Shown here: positions 33,238 through 40,115 of the stretch, piece by piece
Layout: every line of letters begins with the position of its first letter
How positions within the stretch are numbered: position 1 is the stretch's first letter
NCBI GenBank assembly: GCA_945881985.1
Contig: CAMCVL010000002.1
Span: 1 to 64,000, forward strand
Length of the DNA: 64,000 bases
From: Rickettsia typhi
GTDB taxonomy: Bacteria; Pseudomonadota; Alphaproteobacteria; Rickettsiales; Deianiraeaceae
Direction of reading: 5' to 3'
Notes under the pieces: model-generated
Databases searched by the model: none
What the model saw: the letters and a program-made list of their open reading frames with translations, nothing else
What the model was told of the DNA's origin: nothing
Made by a program: the position numbers and the translations under genes

Positions 33238-33723
33238 TTACCAAAATGCTATATTTGAAGAATCATTTTGCCACGCACTAAACTCGTATATCAATGATAT
33301 ATCGTCTAATTTTGCAATTGATTGCCCCGGTTGCTGAGGCATTGAGCCCATGGCGGGGTTTTTGTAGTTTGCAAGGTTGCCATGCCTGCATGCCTTCATT
33401 GCATCGTACCAAATTCTTTGATAGTAACCCATCTGCTCGTTTGTAATTGGCTTGCCTTCAAACAAGTCTCTCTCGTCGCCGTATCTATGACCCGAAAATC
33501 TAGGGTCTATCCTAAACCTGTGAAAGCTCTTGTTAAAATCCTTACCAAAACCTGTAGACATGCCAGTTTCGCAACCCTCCATCCAAGCTTTTTTGTAAAG
33601 AGTATTTGTTGTTTTTGGCATATAGGAATATATTCTGCCGTTTGGTCGCCACCATTGCACTCTTGAGGCATCGCCGCAACCAAACAACAAAAAAAACAGA
33701 GTAAAAAGAGTTATTGCTGGCAT
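33238..33723 (-). CDS. Putative lipoprotein, conserved hypothetical
   Basis: 161 residues with a short lipoprotein signal: a hydrophobic ITLFTLFFLLFGC stretch, then Gly-Asp after the lipobox Cys (residue 16). The mature part is rich in aromatic residues and Gly (RVQWWRPNGRIYSYMP, YKKAWMEGCETGM, YYQRIWYDAMKACRHG). The WxxGCxTGM and the later Cys of KACRH could form a disulphide. Aspartate after the lipid Cys predicts inner-membrane retention by the rule known from enterobacteria. Function unknown. It lies between purS (1 nt upstream) and der (33 nt downstream), so all three are probably cotranscribed. Confidence 0.65.
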   Translation of the reverse strand: MPAITLFTLFFLLFGCGDASRVQWWRPNGRIYSYMPKTTNTLYKKAWMEGCETGMSTGFGKDFNKSFHRFRIDPRFSGHRYGDERDLFEGKPITNEQMGYYQRIWYDAMKACRHGNLANYKNPAMGSMPQQPGQSIAKLDDISLIYEFSAWQNDSSNIAFW

Positions 33724-33724
33724 T

Positions 33725-33985
33725 TTATTTACCTGTTAAAACCTGATACTCATAGCCTTCAATAATGTCGTTAACCAAGAGTTTGGCACACATTTGCTTA
33801 ACAAGTTCATCTATGGTCTCCTTGCTTAAGCCATCCTTTACAAGCACATCAACAACATTGCCTTTAAAGGCATCCAAAACGCCGTCAAAACCAAGATTGT
33901 TAAGCGACTTAGCAATTGTCTTGCCCTCAACATCAAGCACGGATTGCTTTTTTTTGATTATAATTCTAACTACAACACCACTCAT
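33725..33985 (-). CDS. purS: Phosphoribosylformylglycinamidine synthase subunit PurS
   Basis: 86 residues from the ATG at 33985 (an upstream hydrophobic extension is rejected as non-PurS). The family pattern is clear: VVVRIIIKKKQSVLDVEGKTIAKSLNNLGFDGV, then EMCAKLLxNxxIEGYE-like MCAKLLVNDIIEGYEYQV. PurS bridges PurQ and PurL in the small-subunit form of FGAM synthase, which converts FGAR to FGAM in purine synthesis. purL lies 11.5 kb away; purQ is not in the window. The start of the lipoprotein gene follows by one base. Confidence 0.9.
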   Translation of the reverse strand: MSGVVVRIIIKKKQSVLDVEGKTIAKSLNNLGFDGVLDAFKGNVVDVLVKDGLSKETIDELVKQMCAKLLVNDIIEGYEYQVLTGK

Positions 33986-34074
33986 AAAAAAGGCATAAAT
34001 AAATAAGATACTAAAAGCAAGTTTAGCCTGTATTAAATACAAAGTCTAGTTTTTTATTTACTTGCTTGCTTGCC

Positions 34075-34392
34075 CTAGGAGTTTTGCATTGCCTTCCACG
34101 CCATAATGCCACCCTCAAGATTGTGGGGTTTTAGGTTTGGATTTGCAGATTCAATTAAATAACAAGCCTTGGCACTACGCATGCCGCTGCGGCATTGCAT
34201 TACAAGTGTTTTATCAGGGTTTTGTAGCATTAGCTCCTGCACCTTGTTAGCGTCTAGCTCACCTAGTGGCATAAGCAGCGAGCCTTCTATCTTGCTTTCG
34301 TTATACTCAGATTGCTCCCTTACATCAATCAACACAACCGAGTTTTTTTGCAAGAGCTCTTGCAGGGTTTTTACATCAATGCTTAGCGTCAT
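34075..34392 (-). CDS. Single-domain rhodanese
   Basis: 105 residues forming one rhodanese domain: VVLIDVREQSEYNESKIEGSLLMPL at the start and the active-site loop VMQCRSGMRSAKA with the catalytic Cys67. The loop CRSGMRS is six residues long, as in sulfurtransferases such as GlpE-like proteins. It can transfer sulfane sulfur to an acceptor thiol; the physiological acceptor is unknown. A similar protein with a membrane tail is encoded just upstream on the same strand, separated by about 45 nt, so the two probably work in the same sulfur relay or arose from each other. Confidence 0.9.
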   Translation of the reverse strand: MTLSIDVKTLQELLQKNSVVLIDVREQSEYNESKIEGSLLMPLGELDANKVQELMLQNPDKTLVMQCRSGMRSAKACYLIESANPNLKPHNLEGGIMAWKAMQNS

Positions 34393-34436
34393 AAAATCAA
34401 CAAATAATTAATAACTAATATATTAATAAAACTACA

Positions 34437-34988
34437 TTACTTGCCATTGTCTAGGTGGCAAGAGATGATTTTTTTGCCTTTAAACCGCTTGTTCCAAGGT
34501 GCTTTAGCAATTATTATAGCAAGCCCGCAAAAACCAGTTAAGCCTGCAAAGCAAAGCCCAGCACCCACAAGTAAAACAGCAAAAACAAATTTTATATCAA
34601 CAAAATAGGTTAATGCAAAGCAAACTACTAGTATGCTACCAATGCTTAGCTGCACCTGCCTGTCAAGTTCCATCGTCTTTTTACCCTCTGGCTTTTCAAC
34701 CTCAAAACCCTGTGCTATCCAGGCCTCGATGCCCCCTTCAAGATTGTAACAAATTTTGTTTTGCATCTTGCTTATCACTGATGCTGACCTTGTGCCGCCC
34801 TTGCAGTGCAGCACTATGATTTTATTTTGCGGATTTTGTATACCTGCCTCGCTAAAACTTGTGGATGGTATGTTCACCGAACCGGTAATACTTTTTGCAG
34901 CGTGTTCAAATGGCTCTCTTACATCAATTAATAACACTGCGTCTTTTTGCAAAAGCTCCTTTAAGGATGCAGGCGATATATTTTGCAT
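34437..34988 (-). CDS. Rhodanese fused to a DUF2892-type membrane domain (YgaP-like)
   Basis: 183 residues from the ATG at 34988 (the hydrophobic upstream extension is rejected). An N-terminal rhodanese domain has VLLIDVREPFEHAAKSITGSVNIPS and the active-site loop HCKGGTRSASV, with Cys at about residue 61. Then comes a linker and two hydrophobic helices (SIGSILVVCFALTYFV and FAVLLVGAGLCFAGLTGFCGLAIIIAKAPWN). GLTGFCGLA and APWN mark DUF2892. YgaP of E. coli has the same arrangement and is an inner-membrane sulfurtransferase. It sits upstream of the soluble rhodanese and is divergent from the pilin gene. Confidence 0.9.
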   Translation of the reverse strand: MQNISPASLKELLQKDAVLLIDVREPFEHAAKSITGSVNIPSTSFSEAGIQNPQNKIIVLHCKGGTRSASVISKMQNKICYNLEGGIEAWIAQGFEVEKPEGKKTMELDRQVQLSIGSILVVCFALTYFVDIKFVFAVLLVGAGLCFAGLTGFCGLAIIIAKAPWNKRFKGKKIISCHLDNGK

Positions 34989-35059
34989 AACAACAAAAAA
35001 ATAACTATACAACATTAATCTTAACAAAAGATAGGTAAAAGTCAAGGGCATCGTTTTTA

Positions 35060-35087
35060 CTTGACATATCTTAGTTGCTGTGTCAAG
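35060..35087. promoter_or_regulatory. Inverted repeat with -35-like arms between divergent genes
   Basis: CTTGACA (35060-35066) and TGTCAAG (35081-35087) are a perfect 7-bp inverted repeat. The left arm contains TTGACA; CAAGAT (35084-35089) lies 17 bp on, a possible promoter for the pilin gene starting at 35125. The mirrored right arm could be the -35 for the rhodanese side. A shared operator or overlapping divergent promoters are plausible. Confidence 0.4.
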
Positions 35088-35124
35088 ATTTAAAAAACAA
35101 TCTTAATATTTTATTTTAATAGCT

Positions 35125-35568
35125 ATGCAATTTGGCTTTGGGGCGATTAATACATTGTTTAGCGGCACCTTTGTAAAAAAAATTGCCATTGTTGCTTTTG
35201 TGCTTTTATTGCTTAACATTGGCATTGATGCGGAGGCTTACACAAAAAGAGTCAACTTTGCCGAAAGCAACGAAATATCGGATGGAATGTGTAAAATTTA
35301 TTACTTTGCAACCTCAAGTGTTTTGCGTGTAATTTGCATGTTTGTTTTAATAGTTACTGCTCTTGGCTTTTTTTTAGGCAAGATTAGCTGGGGTATGATT
35401 ATATCAATTGCGGTTGCTGTAGGTATGATATTTTCATCCGAAAAGCTACTTGCGGTTTTTGTAGGACCAAAGGCTGAGGGAGGTTGCCAGTGTAAACCTG
35501 GTACATTTGGTTCTGGCTGTAAGGCAAAACCTTCAACAAAATTTAAAAGCGATAAAAGTTTGGATTAA
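35125..35568 (+). CDS. VirB2-like type IV secretion pilin
   Basis: 147 residues. A long N-terminal signal region (FVKKIAIVAFVLLLLNIGIDAEA) precedes a mature part that fits the TrbC/VirB2 pattern. A Cys-containing first helix (GMCKIYYFATSSVLRVICMFVLIVTALGFFLG) is joined by K-x-SWGMI to a second helix (ISWGMIISIAVAVGMIFSSEKLLAVFVG). The C-terminal tail is unusual for VirB2: Cys-, Gly- and Lys-rich (GGCQCKPGTFGSGCKAKP), possibly exposed and disulphide-linked. Pilin subunits assemble the T4SS pilus. No other vir genes adjoin; multiple dispersed VirB2 copies are known from Rickettsiales. It precedes acpS by 20 nt. Confidence 0.72.
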   Translation: MQFGFGAINTLFSGTFVKKIAIVAFVLLLLNIGIDAEAYTKRVNFAESNEISDGMCKIYYFATSSVLRVICMFVLIVTALGFFLGKISWGMIISIAVAVGMIFSSEKLLAVFVGPKAEGGCQCKPGTFGSGCKAKPSTKFKSDKSLD

Positions 35569-35588
35569 AATTAGCAACAATAAAAGCT

Positions 35589-36029
35589 ATGCTGCCATTT
35601 AAAACCAACTTTAAATTACATCGCTTTATTAGGCACATTTTTGGTTTTGGCAACAATAATATTAATGGCATAGGGGTTGACATTTTGCAAAAGTCTCGCA
35701 TTTTTAAAATTAAAAATCAAGTGGGGTTTGCAAAGCGAATTTTAAGCATGCAGGAGTTTGTAATTTATAATCAAAAAACAAGCGACATTCAAAAAATAAA
35801 TTACCTTGCTAAAAGATTTTGTGCAAAAGAGGCAATATCTAAGGCACTTGGCACCGGTATAGGCTTTGTGGTAAGTTTTAAAGATTTATCTGTGTTAAAC
35901 AACTTGCAAGGTGCTCCATTTGTTTTGGTGCATAAAAAATCTTTGCAAAAATTAAAAATACTTGTAAGCATTAGTGACGAAAAAGATTACTGCATTGCAT
36001 TTGCAACTATTCAAAAAAGCTATGATTAA
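35589..36029 (+). CDS. acpS: Holo-[acyl-carrier-protein] synthase
   Basis: Transfers 4'-phosphopantetheine from CoA to the Ser of apo-ACP, activating it for fatty-acid synthesis. The diagnostic INGIGVDIL start and the RFCAKEAISKALGTGIG motif (Mg/CoA binding Glu and Lys) are both present. 146 residues is longer than the usual ~125 because of an N-terminal extension of about 25 residues (MLPFKTNFKLHRFIRHIFGFG) that may be non-native; an internal start is not obvious. Its stop overlaps the start of coaE by 8 nt, pairing CoA synthesis with CoA use. Confidence 0.92.
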   Translation: MLPFKTNFKLHRFIRHIFGFGNNNINGIGVDILQKSRIFKIKNQVGFAKRILSMQEFVIYNQKTSDIQKINYLAKRFCAKEAISKALGTGIGFVVSFKDLSVLNNLQGAPFVLVHKKSLQKLKILVSISDEKDYCIAFATIQKSYD

Positions 36030-36615
36030 AATTGCAATTACTGGCAATATTGCAAGCGGCAAAAGCTTTGTTTGCAAGGCTTTATCTAGACATCTTGCCT
36101 CGCCTGTTTTTAATGCAGATGAGCAAGTTGCACAAATTTTAACAAATCCAATTGTGTTACAAAAATTAAGCCGTGCCCTTGGGGTTGAGTTTTTAAATTT
36201 AAATTTAGCCTCTGTAAAAAATATTATTAGAACGCAAATTTTTAACGATAGGCAAAAAAAAGCTATATTGGAGTCAATTATTTACCACCACTTAAGGCTT
36301 GCACGCAAGATATGGAGCTGCAAAAATGCAAAAAATAATCAATATTTAATTTACGAGGTTCCTTTGTTGTTTGAAAAACGCTTGGCAAGTCAATATAATA
36401 TAGCCATAGCAGTTGACGGAAGCTCTTTCTTTAAACAGGCAATAGCAAAAAGGTGCCTTGATGCCGAGGTGGCTAAAAAATTTGCCAAAAGCCAAATGCC
36501 AATTATTTTAAAAAATAAGATGGCAGATTGTGTTTTTAAAAACAATCTTAACCCTTTTGTTTTTAAAAAAAGTTTGCTAAAACTTGCTGACAAAATTACG
36601 CTAAATTCCATTTAA
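36022..36615 (+). CDS. coaE: Dephospho-CoA kinase
   Basis: Last step of CoA synthesis, phosphorylating dephospho-CoA at the 3'-OH. The P-loop reads ITGNIASGKS (residues 6-15); FNADEQVAQIL is the family's DAD-like segment; YLIYEVPLLFEKRLASQYN is the conserved PLLFE motif; and RCLDAEVAKKFAKSQMP is the usual lid region. The ATG at 36022 overlaps the acpS stop (ATGATTAA), whereas a GTG upstream would extend into acpS. 197 residues is normal. The next gene is convergent. Confidence 0.94.
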   Translation: MIKIAITGNIASGKSFVCKALSRHLASPVFNADEQVAQILTNPIVLQKLSRALGVEFLNLNLASVKNIIRTQIFNDRQKKAILESIIYHHLRLARKIWSCKNAKNNQYLIYEVPLLFEKRLASQYNIAIAVDGSSFFKQAIAKRCLDAEVAKKFAKSQMPIILKNKMADCVFKNNLNPFVFKKSLLKLADKITLNSI

Positions 36616-36635
36616 AGCTGCAACTATGGCAAATG

Positions 36636-38009
36636 CTACCTTGCCGAGGTAGATTTTATCATAAAGTCGTTAACACTTTTAACAACGGCATCGGTAATTT
36701 TGTGGCGATGCTCTTTGCTTAGCAATAGGCGTTCCTCAGCTGGGTTTGACAAAAAGCCAAGTTCAAGTAATATTGAAGGTACATCTGGTCCTTTAAGCAC
36801 CGCAAAGCCAGCTAGCCTATGAGTATTGTACAGGGTTTGCACTCCGCTTGCCCTTATATACTTTGTTAAAACATCGGCAAAATGGACGGAATCGTTGGAG
36901 CTCTTGCGTCTTTCAAGCGATATTAATAGGTTTGATAAAACCCTATCCTTTTGATTAAACCTAACACCACCTATCACCTGTCCCTCGTCGTGTTCGTGGG
37001 CTAGGTTTTTTGCTATATCATCCGATGCCTGCTCGGACACAGTGTAAACAGACATACCTTTTGTGCTCTTGTTAGGATGTGAGTCCGCATGGACAGATAT
37101 AAACAAATCTGCATCGTATTTTTGCACCATGTCCAGCCTTTTGTGTAGCGATATAAAATAGTCGCCCTTGCGAGTAAGCCTTACATCGTATTTACCAACT
37201 TCTTTTAGCTTTGCATAAATTAACATAGCGTAGCGTATTGTAATGTCTTTCTCTTTAACCTTGTATTTGTAGCTTATGGCACCAGCATCCTCGCCGCCAT
37301 GTCCTGCATCAATAACTATCACAGGTTTTTTATTAGAATAGGCAACACTTGTTTTGCCAGCAACACGGGGCTTGTATTTTTTTGTCTCTTTGTATATGTA
37401 ATTGTCAGTAAAATTTGTATCCCTTGGGTTTAGCAAATTATCACTTTCCTCATCTAATTTGGCAATTAGAGTTTTGGATAGCCCTGTTTTATCTTCACCT
37501 TCAAACTCGGGGGTGCTTTCCGTCATTGCAATTATCTGCGATATTTGATTAAAATTACCATCGGTGCTTGGCATGGCAAAATCAACAACATATCTATATT
37601 TACCTTGTTCGTTAATTTCAAAGCTGCGTAAAATTTGAGTTTTAGGCTTTAGCATCAAGCTAAGCACGGTATCTTCACCGGCATTTTTGTTTTTTAGCAT
37701 TTCAATTGGCGACTTTACAGATGATACATCGCTAATATTAAAAACCTTAATCTTGGAGTTGTGAACCTTAATTTGCAAGTTAGAAGCAGATTCATTAAAG
37801 AGAGTTTTTATGTATTTTTCGTTTTCAAATTCAATCACAAGCCTTGTATATCCATCATGTAAGCCAATTCTTACATCTGCTTTTTCATCGTTGTAATTTA
37901 TATTATTTGTTATTTTACCGCCCCCACCCATTGCATATCCAAGATGCCACTTTACAGGCACTGCAAGCATAAAGCACAAAGGTAATATGCGTAAAGCAAA
38001 ACAGCTCAT
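36636..38009 (-). CDS. N-acetylmuramoyl-L-alanine amidase, AmiA/B/C type
   Basis: 457 residues from the ATG at 38009. A signal peptide (CFALRILPLCFMLAVPVKW) is followed by an AMIN-like beta domain (about residues 40-170, with VRIGLHDGYTRLVIEF) and the Amidase_3 catalytic domain. Zn ligands can be read: PVIVIDAGHGGEDAGA, the KEKDITIRYAMLIYAKL region, and FISVHADSH. Further in are MSVYTVSE and LELGFLSNPAEE with its catalytic Glu. It cleaves the amide bond between MurNAc and L-Ala, usually to separate daughter cells, and indicates a working peptidoglycan layer together with murA. A GTG further upstream was not chosen. Confidence 0.92.
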   Translation of the reverse strand: MSCFALRILPLCFMLAVPVKWHLGYAMGGGGKITNNINYNDEKADVRIGLHDGYTRLVIEFENEKYIKTLFNESASNLQIKVHNSKIKVFNISDVSSVKSPIEMLKNKNAGEDTVLSLMLKPKTQILRSFEINEQGKYRYVVDFAMPSTDGNFNQISQIIAMTESTPEFEGEDKTGLSKTLIAKLDEESDNLLNPRDTNFTDNYIYKETKKYKPRVAGKTSVAYSNKKPVIVIDAGHGGEDAGAISYKYKVKEKDITIRYAMLIYAKLKEVGKYDVRLTRKGDYFISLHKRLDMVQKYDADLFISVHADSHPNKSTKGMSVYTVSEQASDDIAKNLAHEHDEGQVIGGVRFNQKDRVLSNLLISLERRKSSNDSVHFADVLTKYIRASGVQTLYNTHRLAGFAVLKGPDVPSILLELGFLSNPAEERLLLSKEHRHKITDAVVKSVNDFMIKSTSAR

Positions 38010-38342
38010 TATTATATAAAATTTATGACAATAAATGTTTATGTCAAAACAACAAATCCCAAGAGAGTTTTTGATATTTTGAACCACGACAAGGCAAAGC
38101 CTTAGTCAAATTCCCCTTTACAAAAACACAAATCTTGAGTGGCAATGCCGTCTCAAAAAATAATAGCCTTATTATATCTTATTTTAACAAAGAATGCAAG
38201 ATATATCTTTATAAAGCACACAAATACCAAGTGCGATTGCAGAATTGGCAGTTTTTAATTTTTAATTTTACTTACAAAACATAAAGATGTAATTTTGCTT
38301 TAAAGATGAATTTGGCATGTATCTATGGCTATTGTTGTAGCG
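38010..38342. other. Intergenic region, no gene seen
   Basis: About 330 bp of AT-rich DNA between the amidase gene and tRNA-Thr. A 12-bp palindrome AAGATATATCTT lies at 38198-38209. A GGCAAAGCC inverted repeat sits near 38092-38100. I see no convincing gene, promoter pair or terminator. Confidence 0.6.
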
Positions 38343-38418
38343 TGGTGCCGCAAAGGTGAATCGAACACCCGGCCTACTGGTTACGAATCAGTTGCTCTAC
38401 CATCTGAGCTATTGCGGC
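38343..38418 (-). tRNA. tRNA-Thr (anticodon CGT)
   Basis: On the minus strand, the acceptor GCCGCAA pairs with TTGCGGC, then discriminator A and CCA. The anticodon loop TTCGTAA gives CGT, reading ACG. The stem ACTGA/CCAGT has four pairs plus an A-C mismatch at the position next to the loop. D arm (GCTCAGATGGTAGAGC) and T arm (GGGTG-TTCGATT-CACCT) are normal. Confidence 0.93.
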
Positions 38419-38573
38419 TAGCAAGTCAACAAAATCAATTTTATAGATAAAAAAATATTTGTCAAGCTGGCAATAGGGTTTGTGGCTTAGGGTAAATCTA
38501 TTTTTAAACTTAGGTTTAATTTGATGGGGTTTTTTAATTTTAAATTGTAGTGGTTCAGCATTAATATTTTTAA

Positions 38574-38601
38574 TTGACAAGTAGAAACAAATATTTAGAA
38601 T
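38574..38601 (+). promoter_or_regulatory. Predicted promoter of the orphan methyltransferase
   Basis: TTGACA (38574-38579) and TAGAAT (38596-38601), 16 bp apart, about 27 nt upstream of the ATG at 38628. Confidence 0.55.
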
Positions 38602-38627
38602 TGAAACATAGGATAAAGCAATCAACT

Positions 38628-39944
38628 ATGACTATGAAAAAATTTGAATATCTTACACAGACGGAAGATATCTTTAAAGACGACAATACCAAATATTCAT
38701 TTTACCACGCAGGATGTTTAGGTGAAGATAATTTTGATTTAATCAAAACACACTTTGACAAACTAAACAAGGACGAGAGCCATTTTGTTAATTCAAACGA
38801 TATATGCACCCCAATGGATTGCGTAAAAGAGATGGTGGATAGCATTCCAGAATCATTTTGGAAAAAGAATAATTTACAAATACTTGATAGCTGTTGCGGC
38901 AATGGCAACTTTCATGCTTATATTAAAACTAAAACAAGCATAAACAATCTATACTTTAACGAGATAAACGAAAAAAGAATGTTAAATTTAAAGAACTTTT
39001 TTGGTGACAACTTAAACATTACTACAAAAGATTTTTTGCAGTTTGAAAGCAAGGAAGAATACGACTTAGTTGTGTCAAACCCTCCATATGCAAAATTTAA
39101 TGAAAATGGAAGAACTTCCAAAAATCATAACCTTGCAAGAGACTTTATAAAAAAAGCCCTTGATATAACAGTTAAAGGTGGATATATTCTTTTTATTGTG
39201 CCAAATAACTGGATGTCCTTTTCGGATAGAAACATTCTGCCGCAGGAGTTAAGTGGGTATCAATTTGTTCATATTGATATTCATGGTGCTAAAAAATGGT
39301 TTCCTAATGTTGGCTCTTCATTTACTTGGTTTTTGTTGCAAAAAATAGAAAATAAAAAACCATTTACAGTTGCAAACAACTATATAATAAAGGATAAGCA
39401 AGAGGTATTGCTTGATAAAAATCAAAAATTTATACCCCTTTACCTTTCGCAAATTGTTTGTGATATTTTACAAAAAACAATAAATAATCATAATTTGCCA
39501 AGATACAAAATAGAAACAACAAGCTACTTACACAAAACAACTAAAAAACAATTTTTATCAAGTGGGCGGAGTGATGAATTTTGCCATAGAATCATACACA
39601 CCCCAACCCAAACAGTGTGGAGCAATGTGCCTCATAAATATCAAGAAGGATGGAAGGTTTTTATATCCCTTACAAATCAATATTCAACATTTATTGATAA
39701 TTGTGGAATGACGCAAAGTATTGCCTTTGTAAGATGCAAAGACAGACAAGAGGCTGAAAGGATAAAAAGCGAGCTAGATAACAATATCTTTAAGTTTATC
39801 AACAACATAACAAGATATGGCAATTTTAACAATATTAGAATACTGCAAAACTTTCCGCTCCTAAGTAGCTTTACACTAACTAAGGAAGAGATGGATTTTG
39901 TAGAATTATTTAACGGTAAATACTATGGCAAAAAAGAAAAATAG
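38628..39944 (+). CDS. N6-adenine DNA methyltransferase
   Basis: 438 residues from the ATG at 38628; an earlier TTG is part of the -35 box. Motif I is QILDSCCGNGNFHAYI, an acidic strand LYFNEINEKR follows, and motif IV is VVSNPPYAKF. Downstream, KGGYILFIVPNNWMSF is the usual motif VI-VIII strand region. The C-terminal half (about residues 230-430) is probably the target-recognition domain. Order I...IV (NPPY) fits a gamma or beta-type amino-methyltransferase. The stop codon overlaps the ATG of a truncated downstream frame, which looks like the start of a vanished restriction gene, so the enzyme may be an orphan. Confidence 0.85.
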   Translation: MTMKKFEYLTQTEDIFKDDNTKYSFYHAGCLGEDNFDLIKTHFDKLNKDESHFVNSNDICTPMDCVKEMVDSIPESFWKKNNLQILDSCCGNGNFHAYIKTKTSINNLYFNEINEKRMLNLKNFFGDNLNITTKDFLQFESKEEYDLVVSNPPYAKFNENGRTSKNHNLARDFIKKALDITVKGGYILFIVPNNWMSFSDRNILPQELSGYQFVHIDIHGAKKWFPNVGSSFTWFLLQKIENKKPFTVANNYIIKDKQEVLLDKNQKFIPLYLSQIVCDILQKTINNHNLPRYKIETTSYLHKTTKKQFLSSGRSDEFCHRIIHTPTQTVWSNVPHKYQEGWKVFISLTNQYSTFIDNCGMTQSIAFVRCKDRQEAERIKSELDNNIFKFINNITRYGNFNNIRILQNFPLLSSFTLTKEEMDFVELFNGKYYGKKEK

Positions 39945-40002
39945 AAATATCGTGATTTTAAAAGACATTGATGATTTGCCTATTGGTTGCACCCAAACTT
40001 AA
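39925..40002 (+). pseudogene. Truncated partner gene overlapping the methyltransferase end
   Basis: ATG at 39925 lies 20 nt inside the methyltransferase gene and opens a 25-codon frame (MAKKKNRNIVILKDIDDLP...) ended by a TAA at 40000. In another frame the sequence from about 39986 continues as LHPNLIEVWHTIKIDLQKIL to about 40101, which has a protein-like composition. A single frameshift near 39986 would join the two into one ~60-residue remnant. The overlap with the methyltransferase is what is expected of a restriction endonuclease or specificity partner. The family cannot be identified from what is left. Confidence 0.4.
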
Positions 40003-40115
40003 TAGAGGTATGGCATACAATCAAGATTGATTTACAAAAAATCTTGCAAGTAATAAGTATTAAATTATATTTAAATGATACCTTGAAGACACAAATTTAA
40101 AATTATTACTTTTAT

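Noticed and set aside
34075-34988. Recent duplication of two rhodanese genes
   Set aside because: The domains share only family motifs (CRSGMRS against CKGGTRS) and differ in architecture, so a recent duplication is not supported.
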